Source of the DNA: Methanomicrobiales archaeon
GTDB taxonomy: Archaea > Halobacteriota > Methanomicrobia > Methanomicrobiales > Methanomicrobiaceae
Length of the DNA: 18,074 bases
Direction: 5' to 3'
Assembly: GCA_012523385.1 (NCBI GenBank)
Contig: JAAYIO010000151.1
Coordinates: forward strand, 1-18,074
Positions 7,034 to 12,740 of this stretch are shown piece after piece. A program made the translations under genes and the position numbers. How positions within the stretch are numbered: position 1 is the stretch's first letter; every line of letters begins with the position of its first letter. A model generated the notes under the pieces. That model was not told the origin of the DNA and searched no databases. It saw only the letters and a program-made list of their open reading frames with translations.

Positions 7034-7339
7034 ATGGATTTCGAATTTGCACGTGATGAATACAATGGGCTGTTAAAGAGGAGAGAACTTAATTTCGTCC
7101 TCTCATTTGATGGGGCAACCCCCTCACGCCGACAGATCCTTGGGAAGCTCTGCGCTCTGCAGAACGTACCTGAGAGCTGTGTGGTGCTTGATACACTCAA
7201 GACAAGCTTTGGAAAGCAGGAACTGAACGGACAGGCACGCATTTACAAAGATGCGGAGACCATGAAAATGACTGAACCTAGTTACCTTATTGAGCGCAGC
7301 AATGCTCCAGAGAGTGACAAAGGAGCAGAGGAGGCATAA
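7034..7339 (+). CDS. rps24e: Ribosomal protein S24e
   Basis: Small-subunit ribosomal protein found in archaea and eukaryotes, 101 residues. It opens MDFEFARDEYNGLLKRREL, continues through the ATPSRRQILGKLCAL core with the usual basic RNA-contacting residues, and has the conserved LDTLKTSFGKQELNGQARIY stretch. The C-terminal tail is acidic and variable. The ATG at 7034 follows a short gap with a weak TAGGGAT. It is directly followed by S27ae, two bases after its stop. Identity is clear from these motifs and from the cluster order. Confidence 0.97.
   Translation: MDFEFARDEYNGLLKRRELNFVLSFDGATPSRRQILGKLCALQNVPESCVVLDTLKTSFGKQELNGQARIYKDAETMKMTEPSYLIERSNAPESDKGAEEA
7328..7334 (+). promoter_or_regulatory. 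Ribosome binding site of rps27ae inside rps24e
   Basis: GAGGAGG lies seven bases before the ATG at 7342 and inside the last codons of rps24e. It fixes the start of a gene of only 51 residues. Confidence 0.65.
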
Positions 7340-7341
7340 GA

Positions 7342-7497
7342 ATGGCTGTAAAACGTTGTGAATATTATTCCATGGAAGGAAATATCGCCGTTCCCAAGCT
7401 GAAGACGTGCCCACGCTGTGGTCGTGGCGTCTTTATGGGAGAGCACGAGGACCGCTTTTCATGCGGCAAGTGCGGCTATACAGAATTTAAGCAATAA
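7342..7497 (+). CDS. rps27ae: Ribosomal protein S27ae
   Basis: Zinc-binding small-subunit ribosomal protein, 51 residues. In eukaryotes the same protein is made as a ubiquitin fusion; here, as in other archaea, it stands alone. The zinc ribbon uses Cys23, Cys26, Cys41 and Cys44 (TCPRCGRG and SCGKCGYTE). The N-terminal part is basic and aromatic (MAVKRCEYYSMEG). The ATG has a strong GAGGAGG seven bases before it. The stop TAA is three bases before the kae1 start. The order S24e-S27ae-Kae1 is a conserved archaeal run. Confidence 0.96.
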   Translation: MAVKRCEYYSMEGNIAVPKLKTCPRCGRGVFMGEHEDRFSCGKCGYTEFKQ

Positions 7498-7500
7498 ACG

Positions 7501-9081
7501 ATGCCTAAAACGGGGCAGATTCTTGGGATTGAGGGGACTGCGTGGAACCTCAGTGCCGCTGTTTTTGGCGATGAACGAGTCATCGCACATTATTCATCTC
7601 CATACCGTCCACCTTCGGGCGGGATTCACCCGCGCGAGGCGGCCCAGCATCATGCGGGCGAGATGAAGGCCGTCATTTCCGAGGTTCTTACCGACCCATC
7701 GGCAATAACGGCCGTTGCATTCTCACAGGGCCCGGGACTTGGTCCGTGCCTCAGGACGGTGGCAACCGCCGCACGTGCGATTGCAGTCTCTTTGGGCGTG
7801 CCCCTGATAGGTGTGAATCACTGTGTGGCACATGTGGAGATTGGCCGCTGGTTCTGCGGGTGTGATGACCCGATTGTTCTCTATGCAAGCGGTGCAAATA
7901 CTCAGGTTCTCGGATATCTGGGCAGAAGGTATCGGATATTTGGTGAAACGCTGGATATAGGACTTGGCAATGGTCTTGACAAGTTTGCGCGCGCAAAGGG
8001 AATGACCCATCCCGGCGGCCCACAGATTGAGTCCCTCGCCCGCGAGGGCAACCCAATCATTCTGCCGTATACAGTCAAGGGGATGGATCTTGCCTTTTCA
8101 GGCCTCGTGAGTGCCGCTCAGGAGTCACAGGCACCTCTGGAGGATGTATGTGCTGGCCTGCAGGAGACAGCATTTTCCATGTGTGTCGAAGTGACCGAGC
8201 GTGCCCTGGCCCACTCGGGCAAGGATGAGGTGCTCCTCGTAGGTGGTGTCGGTGCAAACAACCGCCTGCAGGAGATGCTTATGACGATGTGTGATGAGCG
8301 TGGAGCATCATTTTATGTGCCTGAGAGGGAGTTCATCGGCGATAACGGTGCAATGATTGCCTACACGGGTGCACTGATGCTTGCGGCAGGTCAGACGCTC
8401 CCGCTCACAGAATCTGGTGTCAAACCGGGATACCGCTCTGACGAGGTGGCGGTGGGCTGGCGCGATGCCGGTGCAGATGCTGCCTATGCCATGGCGGATG
8501 TGATGGGAGGCGGCGGTGCACGCGGTGCTGAAGCAGTTATCACAGCGGTCGGGGATGACGTCCTCAAACGACGGCTCCCGAAGGGATACCGGACACCCAC
8601 ACTGGATCACCGACTGATATCCGAGCGGACTCGTTCAGAGGCAAGGATGATCTCTGCTGCCCGCTCGGCAGGGGTGCGGACACCCGTTATCCGTGATGTG
8701 ACGGCCGACACCATCCGGATGGAACGCATCGAAGGGACCCTTCTGAAGCATGTGCTCACACCGGAGCATATCCTTGACGCAGGGGTCTGTGTCGGTCGCC
8801 TGCACGGAGCTGGAATCATCCACGGCGACCTGACCACCAGTAACATTATCATATCAAACGGGGTGCCCGTCTTCATTGATTTCGGCCTTTCATTCCATTC
8901 GGATGAAATTGAACCACAGGGCGTGGACATACATGTTTTCTTCCAGACACTGGAAAGCACGTCATGCAATGCTGAAAGCCTAAAAGAGGAATTTGTGCGC
9001 GGTTATGGCATGGCGTTCCCCGGGGCTGCTGGTATAATCGAACGGGTGGATGACATTCGTCAGCGCGGGAGATATCTATGA
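7501..9081 (+). CDS. kae1: Kae1-Bud32 fusion: tRNA N6-threonylcarbamoyladenosine synthase and KEOPS kinase
   Basis: Catalytic protein of the KEOPS complex, which makes t6A at position 37 of ANN-decoding tRNAs. The protein is 526 residues. Residues 1 to about 325 are Kae1 (TsaD family): metal ligands His107 and His111 (NHCVAH), a SGANTQV nucleotide-site segment (130-136), GGVGANNRL (248-256), and Asp281 in GDNGAMIA. Residues about 340-526 are Bud32, a small RIO-like kinase/ATPase: Lys356 in the ATP site, Glu380, catalytic HGDLTTSN (441-448) and metal-binding DFG (460-462). Both active sites look intact. The single-chain fusion is common in euryarchaea, including methanogens. The ATG is three bases after S27ae; the end overlaps rdgB by four bases. 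Partners Pcc1 and Cgi121 are not in the window. Confidence 0.97.
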   Translation: MPKTGQILGIEGTAWNLSAAVFGDERVIAHYSSPYRPPSGGIHPREAAQHHAGEMKAVISEVLTDPSAITAVAFSQGPGLGPCLRTVATAARAIAVSLGVPLIGVNHCVAHVEIGRWFCGCDDPIVLYASGANTQVLGYLGRRYRIFGETLDIGLGNGLDKFARAKGMTHPGGPQIESLAREGNPIILPYTVKGMDLAFSGLVSAAQESQAPLEDVCAGLQETAFSMCVEVTERALAHSGKDEVLLVGGVGANNRLQEMLMTMCDERGASFYVPEREFIGDNGAMIAYTGALMLAAGQTLPLTESGVKPGYRSDEVAVGWRDAGADAAYAMADVMGGGGARGAEAVITAVGDDVLKRRLPKGYRTPTLDHRLISERTRSEARMISAARSAGVRTPVIRDVTADTIRMERIEGTLLKHVLTPEHILDAGVCVGRLHGAGIIHGDLTTSNIIISNGVPVFIDFGLSFHSDEIEPQGVDIHVFFQTLESTSCNAESLKEEFVRGYGMAFPGAAGIIERVDDIRQRGRYL

Positions 9082-9656
9082 CATTCACGGTTGTTACCAG
9101 TAACAAAAATAAAGCACAGGAGGTGGCGGCCTTCTTTGCAGGAGTGGCGGAGGTCCACCATACCTTTCTTGAGATCCCTGAATTTCGGGATAATGATGTA
9201 GGCGTTATTGCAAAGGAGAAGGCGCGGTATGCGTGGAATGTCCTTCGCTGCCCGCTTATTGTCGATGACACGGGATTATTTGTAGCCGCACTTAACGGGT
9301 TTCCCGGCCCTTATGCGGCATATGTGCTACATACCATCGGCATGGAAGGTATTCTCCGCCTTCTGGAAGGGGTTAAAGACCGGTCTGCATACTTTGAGAC
9401 GGCGATTGCCTATGCAGATGAAGTGGGCACTATCCGCGTGTTCCGAGGAGTCGTCGATGGCACTATCGTTTTCCCATGTGGAAAAGAAGGGTTTGGCTAT
9501 GACCCTATATTCTCTGTAGAGGGCCGGACGTTTGCGGAACGGACGCTTGTAGAGAAGGCAACGATGTCACATCGGGGACGTGCACTTGCGGCGTTGCGCC
9601 GGTTTCTGGTCTCGGGTGAGGTCTCCGAAGACCAAACACAGGAACCAAAATATTAA
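9078..9656 (+). CDS. rdgB: XTP/dITP diphosphatase (RdgB/HAM1 family)
   Basis: Hydrolyses deaminated purine nucleoside triphosphates (XTP, ITP, dITP) to the monophosphate plus pyrophosphate, keeping them out of DNA and RNA. The protein is 192 residues. Family motifs in order: SNKNK (8-12), DDTGLFV (63-69), GFPGPYAAYV (74-83), GFGYDPIF (138-145) and SHRGRAL (164-170). The substrate and Mg2+ residues (Glu35-region, Asp63/Asp64) are present. The ATG overlaps the kae1 stop (ATGA) and a GGGAGA site lies just upstream, so it is probably co-translated with kae1. This is the last gene of the tight cluster. An NTPase next to a t6A enzyme is a recurrent archaeal pairing; a functional link is not proven. 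Confidence 0.96.
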   Translation: MTFTVVTSNKNKAQEVAAFFAGVAEVHHTFLEIPEFRDNDVGVIAKEKARYAWNVLRCPLIVDDTGLFVAALNGFPGPYAAYVLHTIGMEGILRLLEGVKDRSAYFETAIAYADEVGTIRVFRGVVDGTIVFPCGKEGFGYDPIFSVEGRTFAERTLVEKATMSHRGRALAALRRFLVSGEVSEDQTQEPKY

Positions 9657-9670
9657 TACTCCTCACTGCG

Positions 9671-9680
9671 ACATATATAG
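9671..9680 (+). promoter_or_regulatory. TATA-like box of rpl40e
   Basis: ACATATATAG lies 30-39 bases before the ATG at 9710, just after the rdgB stop. A GAGGA (9694-9698) could be the ribosome site if transcription begins slightly earlier than usual. It suggests L40e has its own promoter. Confidence 0.45.
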
Positions 9681-9709
9681 AACTGGATATTACGAGGATT
9701 TGAATAATT

Positions 9710-9856
9710 ATGGCACGTTTTCCAGAGGCTGAAGCACGCCTCCTTGATAAAAAAATTTGCATGCGCTGCAATGCACGCAATGCACCGCGGGCAACGATGT
9801 GCCGCAAGTGTGGATATCAGAATCTCCGTCCTAAAAACAAGGAACGTAAAGGATAA
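9710..9856 (+). CDS. rpl40e: Ribosomal protein L40e
   Basis: Large-subunit zinc protein of 48 residues. In eukaryotes it is made as a ubiquitin fusion; here it is separate. It opens MARFPEAEARLLDKKICMRC, the family start, and the zinc knuckle uses Cys17, Cys20, Cys31 and Cys34. The tail is very basic (RPKNKERKG), fitting rRNA contact. It lies 53 bases after rdgB with a TATA-like box and GAGGA in the gap, so it may be transcribed alone or by read-through. It is followed by two hairpins before the convergent gene at 9902. Confidence 0.95.
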   Translation: MARFPEAEARLLDKKICMRCNARNAPRATMCRKCGYQNLRPKNKERKG

Positions 9857-9865
9857 TCTTTTTGG

Positions 9866-9889
9866 GGGATATTTCTCGGTAAAAATCCC
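9866..9889 (+). terminator. Possible hairpin after rpl40e
   Basis: GGGATATTT (9866-9874), loop CTCGGT, AAAAATCCC (9881-9889): a stem of nine pairs with one mismatch, ten bases after the L40e stop. No long T run follows, so it is the weaker of two hairpins here. Confidence 0.35.
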
Positions 9890-9892
9890 TTT

Positions 9893-9929
9893 AAAAAATG
9901 GTCACGCGGTATAGTATGTGACCTTTTTT
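9893..9929. terminator. Symmetric (bidirectional) terminator between rpl40e and the convergent gene
   Basis: AAAAAA (9893-9898), an unpaired T, GGTCAC (9900-9905), a 12-base loop, GTGACC (9918-9923), TTTTTT (9924-9929). The arms form a 12-bp stem with one bulge. Read in either direction, a GC-containing stem is followed by six T's, as in an intrinsic terminator. The right arm and loop encode the last codons of the minus-strand gene, whose stop is inside the hairpin. Confidence 0.7.
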
Positions 9930-10549
9930 CCTTTTTCGCTGTATTCTCCCTGAAATGTTTCGATGTTTCTTTTATAGCCAATTCTGTCAGTGACACCGAG
10001 ACCCCTGAGCACCTCGCGGATACGCATGACGTCTTCTTCATCTTCCCAGTCACGGGTATAGACATAGATAACCATCCGCTCGTCCCATGACTCAGGGTTC
10101 TCTTTTGCTGTCGATACCTTGGCCGATATGCCTAATTCTCCCGCTGCGGTTGCATCCCGAATCTTCTTCCAGAGATCATCCGTTTGATTAGGTTCCTGAA
10201 ATATCAACCATTTGCCTTCTTTTTCAGTATTCGCAGATGCGGGATCGTATCCCGGTGCATCAACAAGAATCCAGAATATCTTTGTAGTCTTTGTTGGGAT
10301 GACGCCATCTCCTTCCGTGAAGAGGCGATAAATGGCATTGGCTGATCCATATTCATCCGTTAGTGCATCGGCAAGAAACGGATAATCAGCAGAAAATGAT
10401 GCGAAGCTTTCAACGAGTTCCGATGAGAAGTCGATATTGGTTTCAACCAGTTCAAACAGGAATTTTCCCTGCCTGCAAAGTTCTTTGTTCAGGAAAACCA
10501 CAAAAAGCCCGTAGGCAACGTCCGCGATTGCTTCCCCGTCAGTGTCCAT
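9902..10549 (-). CDS. Protein with BLES03/DUF1917-like C-terminal domain; function unknown
   Basis: 215-residue soluble protein. From about residue 110 (GKWLIFQEPNQTDDLWKKI, then LGISAKVSTAK, then a VIYVYTRDWEDEEDVMRIRE stretch) it resembles a family I recall as DUF1917/BLES03 (human C11orf68), which has an eIF4E-like fold. Bacterial members are often labelled putative phosphothreonine lyase, a name with little experimental basis. Residues 1-85 are mostly helical and acidic and I cannot assign them; KIFWILVDAPGY (about 92-103) may already be part of the C-terminal fold. There is no signal peptide or membrane segment. The ATG at 10549 lies about 25 bases from a TATA-like box and has no Shine-Dalgarno, suggesting a leaderless mRNA. 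It is convergent with rpl40e. The family is recalled, not searched; no function is claimed. Confidence 0.72.
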   Translation of the reverse strand: MDTDGEAIADVAYGLFVVFLNKELCRQGKFLFELVETNIDFSSELVESFASFSADYPFLADALTDEYGSANAIYRLFTEGDGVIPTKTTKIFWILVDAPGYDPASANTEKEGKWLIFQEPNQTDDLWKKIRDATAAGELGISAKVSTAKENPESWDERMVIYVYTRDWEDEEDVMRIREVLRGLGVTDRIGYKRNIETFQGEYSEKGKKVTYYTA

Positions 10550-10567
10550 GATATTCGAATTTAACGC

Positions 10568-10582
10568 GGTATCATTTATACC
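10568..10582 (-). promoter_or_regulatory. TATA-like box with overlapping dyad for the BLES03-like gene
   Basis: On the minus strand GGTATAAATGATACC reads as a TATA box (TATAAAT) inside an inverted repeat, arms GGTAT/ATACC with a five-base spacer. Its centre is about 26 bases from the ATG at 10549, so the mRNA would be leaderless. The dyad could be an operator; it may also be chance. Confidence 0.5.
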
Positions 10583-10815
10583 ACTCGATTTTATTATGGG
10601 AAAAAGACCTGTTACCTATTTCAATGCCAGATGCTTCAGCACATGTTCCGGAAAGAATTCTGCTACCGAAAGAGGGAAACTCATACAGATATTCCCGGCA
10701 ACCACATGCACTAAACTATCGACACAAGAGAACCCAAGAATATCTCCCGGGCGTATTCAAAGATATTTGTCCTGGTATGACACACCAACAACATGAACCC
10801 TCACCCTGCAATGAA

Positions 10816-10869
10816 CAGGTTTTCGCACCTGCCACTCACCTGATAAAGGATTGTTAAATCAGGTCAGTG
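10816..10869. repeat. Phased CAGGT/ACCTG half-sites and inverted repeat upstream of htpX
   Basis: CAGGT (10816), ACCTG (10827), ACCTG (10838) and CAGGT (10860) start 11, 11 and 22 bases apart, so they face the same side of the helix. The last two lie in a 12-bp inverted repeat with one mismatch: CACTCACCTGAT (10833-10844) and ATCAGGTCAGTG (10858-10869), spacer 13. This looks like a binding region for a regulator. It is 137 bases before htpX. Confidence 0.4.
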
Positions 10870-10970
10870 ATATCGAGAGTTTTGCGTGCCTGAGAATCAG
10901 AGGTTATAAACGGGGGGCATCATCATAACGGAGCCCACCCGCTGGAGTTGTTGGGATTGTCACACTAAAT

Positions 10971-10980
10971 AGGTATATCC
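10971..10980 (+). promoter_or_regulatory. TATA-like box of htpX
   Basis: AGGTATATCC is centred about 30 bases before the ATG at 11006. A GAGGT touches the start codon (11000-11004), too close for a normal ribosome site, so the leader is probably very short. Confidence 0.4.
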
Positions 10981-11005
10981 GATCGGCCACGAAACATTAG
11001 AGGTT

Positions 11006-11890
11006 ATGAAATGGAAGAGAGACTGGGGGTTAACCCGTCGTGTCTTTATGACTTGGGCATTGCTCCTTTTAGTGTACCTGTTCTTCCTCGGGTTCCTCAA
11101 CATGTTTCTCCCGGGTCGATTCGGGATGCTTTTTGCATTTGTCATTGTCTTTGGATTGATTCAGTATTTCTTCTCAGCAAAGCTTGTTTTGATGAGCACC
11201 CGCGCCCGGATAGTGGGAGAGGACGAATACCCTGAACTTCATATGATGATAGGGAAACTCTGTCAGGCGGCAGACCTTCCGATTCCAAAGATTGCTGTGA
11301 TGCCGTCGCCCGTACCGAATGCTTTTGCAACAGGCAGGAACCCCAAGAATTCTGTGGTGGCCGTGACCGACTCCATCATGCAGACACTAAACCGCGAAGA
11401 ACTTGAGGCAGTTCTTGCCCACGAACTTTCACATGTGAAGAACCGCGACATTCTCACCATGACGGTGGCGTCCTTTATTGCGATGCTTGCGTCGTTGATT
11501 ATGCAGAATGCATTGTTCTATTCTATATTTGACAACCGGAACAGCAATGGTGCATGGATCATTGCATGGGTTGTCTCAATTGCCGTATGGCTGTTTGCAA
11601 CGATTCTGATGATGAGCCTCTCGCGCTATCGGGAGTTTGCAGCCGACCGCGGCAGTGCCTACATGACCGGAAACCCGGCGGCACTCCAGTCTGCGCTCAC
11701 CAAAATAAGCGGCAGGATGGATAAGGTGCCTGCGAAAAAGAAAGAGGAGATCTCAGGTGCAAACATGTTCTATATCCTTCCGGCTCTCTCCGGAAAGAGT
11801 TTCAAAGAACTCTTTGCCACCCATCACCCACTTGAAAAACGCCTCGCGGCACTCGAGAAGATAGACCAGGATATGAAGGGTTTTTCCTGA
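11006..11890 (+). CDS. htpX: Membrane zinc protease HtpX (M48 family)
   Basis: Membrane-bound metalloprotease that degrades misfolded membrane proteins. The protein is 294 residues. Two membrane segments lie at about residues 14-35 and 40-60, and two more hydrophobic segments after the active site at about 153-175 and 184-206. The zinc site is HELSH (His139, Glu140, His143) with the third ligand Glu210 in REFAADRGSAYM, so it is intact. The soluble part after residue 210 faces the cytoplasm in characterised members and ends with the HHPLEKRLAALE signature. The ATG at 11006 is preferred; the nearby ATG at 11011 is out of frame. It stands alone, with a divergent BLES03-like gene before it and tRNA-Gly after it. 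Phased sites upstream suggest it may be regulated. Confidence 0.96.
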   Translation: MKWKRDWGLTRRVFMTWALLLLVYLFFLGFLNMFLPGRFGMLFAFVIVFGLIQYFFSAKLVLMSTRARIVGEDEYPELHMMIGKLCQAADLPIPKIAVMPSPVPNAFATGRNPKNSVVAVTDSIMQTLNREELEAVLAHELSHVKNRDILTMTVASFIAMLASLIMQNALFYSIFDNRNSNGAWIIAWVVSIAVWLFATILMMSLSRYREFAADRGSAYMTGNPAALQSALTKISGRMDKVPAKKKEEISGANMFYILPALSGKSFKELFATHHPLEKRLAALEKIDQDMKGFS

Positions 11891-11963
11891 CCCCCGTCTT
11901 TTCAGATAATATACTTTAATAAGAGTTAGAGACAATATTATCGAGCACGAGGGTTAATTGTGC

Positions 11964-12034
11964 GCACCGATGGTCTAGTGGTATGACTTTGGCCTTCCAA
12001 GCCAATAGCTCGGGTTCAATTCCCGATCGGTGCA
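11964..12034 (+). tRNA. tRNA-Gly (anticodon UCC)
   Basis: Complete cloverleaf of 71 bases. The acceptor stem pairs GCACCGA (11964-11970) with TCGGTGC (12027-12033), and the discriminator is A12034. D-stem GTC/GAC, anticodon stem TTGGC/GCCAA around loop CTTCCAA with anticodon TCC, four-base variable loop, T-stem TCGGG/CCCGA around loop TTCAATT. CCA is not encoded. An AT-rich box (ACAATATTA, about 11932-11940) lies at the right distance for a promoter. It reads GGA, with wobble GGG. Confidence 0.95.
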
Positions 12035-12423
12035 TCTGATTTTTGGAATCGTTTCTAACGTTTTGTGTAGATAGTTACCGTTTTTATAAGAACTAATATC
12101 AGTCGCATTTTTGCTTGGCCTCCTGTCAGGATGGCATTTTTGCGATAAATTCGGGGAATTATTTTGATTTCAGGGATTCTTTACAGCATATTCAGAAACA
12201 AATAATGATCTTTCATTTATCTATATCTGCTTCAGCCGGTCGCGTGTATGCTAAAGATGCATCACGGTAGGAGGAATCGGTCTGCCATCAGTTCCGTTGA
12301 TCTCCTGAATCCCCCTTGACGTTTCCAATGGTTTTCACTGCCATTCCATCTGATTACTGCTCCGTTTTTTTTCTCATTTTCAAAACCCTTATCCATCAGA
12401 ACTTCCTAAATGTATTAGCTGTT
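12035..12423. other. Intergenic region between the two tRNA genes
   Basis: 389 bases with no credible reading frame. It contains a TATA-like TTTTTATAAG (12081-12090) and, just after it, a repeat-and-hairpin structure at 12105-12143. A GGAGGAAT run at about 12271 has no start codon behind it. An oligo-T stretch near 12364 could end a short transcript. I see no intact RNA gene that I can name. Confidence 0.5.
12105..12143. repeat. Direct repeats flanking a small hairpin
   Basis: GCATTTTTGC occurs at 12105-12114 and again at 12134-12143, exactly 29 bases apart. Between them TCCT, GTC, AGGA forms a short hairpin that can extend through GCC/GGC. The repeat unit itself has GCA/TGC ends. No function is known. 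Confidence 0.35.
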
Positions 12424-12497
12424 GGGCTCGTGGTCTAGTTGGTTATGACGTCGCCTTCACACGGCGGAGGTCCTGAGTTCGAATCTCAGCGGGCCCA
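12424..12497 (+). tRNA. tRNA-Val (anticodon CAC)
   Basis: Complete cloverleaf of 74 bases. The acceptor stem pairs GGGCTCG (12424-12430) with CGGGCCC (12490-12496), with one T-G pair, and the discriminator is A12497. The anticodon stem TCGCC/GGCGG closes loop TTCACAC, anticodon CAC, which reads GTG. The T-loop region reads GAGTTCGAATCTC. CCA is not encoded. On the opposite strand the end of a small possible gene overlaps its last 12 bases. Confidence 0.95.
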
Positions 12498-12740
12498 TTC
12501 TTCTTTTGGTATTTCGTAACCACTTTCTTGATTGAGAACGCCAACAAAAAATTGGGCTTGGTCCATTGAGCCTGCTAAAAAAGGAATGTGTATCTGAACC
12601 AAAGGATGCTCAACCTTTCTCTCAAAGGCCCCCTTCTCTATCGGAGCATCTCCCACATGCCCACCCCATTCAAAGAGAACATCAGAGAAGACAGCCATCT
12701 GCAACAAAAAAGACAGGACGAACGTTACTCCACCCTGCAT
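12486..12740 (-). CDS. Possible small gene of 84 residues; not recognised
   Basis: An open frame directly behind the antiporter gene, overlapping its last 16 bases. It starts with ATG at 12740, preceded by AGAGGT about seven bases upstream, a fair ribosome site. The product begins with a hydrophobic stretch (VTFVLSFLLQMAVF) followed by mixed, protein-like sequence (GGHVGDAPIEKGAFERKVEH, then IHIPFLAGSMDQAQFFVGVL). I do not recognise the family. In favour are the coupled position, the ribosome site and a codon pattern that looks coding. Against it, the end overlaps the last 12 bases of tRNA-Val, the length is short, and there are no known motifs. It could also be the remnant of a larger gene cut at the tRNA. 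The same frame is open up to 12968, but that part is a shadow of the antiporter. Confidence 0.35.
   Translation of the reverse strand: MQGGVTFVLSFLLQMAVFSDVLFEWGGHVGDAPIEKGAFERKVEHPLVQIHIPFLAGSMDQAQFFVGVLNQESGYEIPKEEWAR

Larger units (their letters stand above)
10550..11005. other. Divergent intergenic region, no convincing gene
   Basis: 456 bases between the BLES03-like gene and htpX. Two overlapping plus-strand frames (from 10542 and 10624, 77-84 codons) show no recognisable protein features and carry no ribosome site. The region holds the minus-strand promoter at 10568-10582, a cluster of CAGGT/ACCTG sites at 10816-10864, a long imperfect hairpin at 10833-10869, the small dyad CTGAGAATCAG (10890-10900), and TATA-like boxes near 10905 and 10974, the latter suited to htpX. 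Confidence 0.6.

Noticed and set aside
10542..10857. Two overlapping plus-strand open frames (84 and 77 codons)
   Set aside because: No recognisable protein pattern, no ribosome site or well-placed promoter, and they overlap each other and the regulatory region of the divergent genes.
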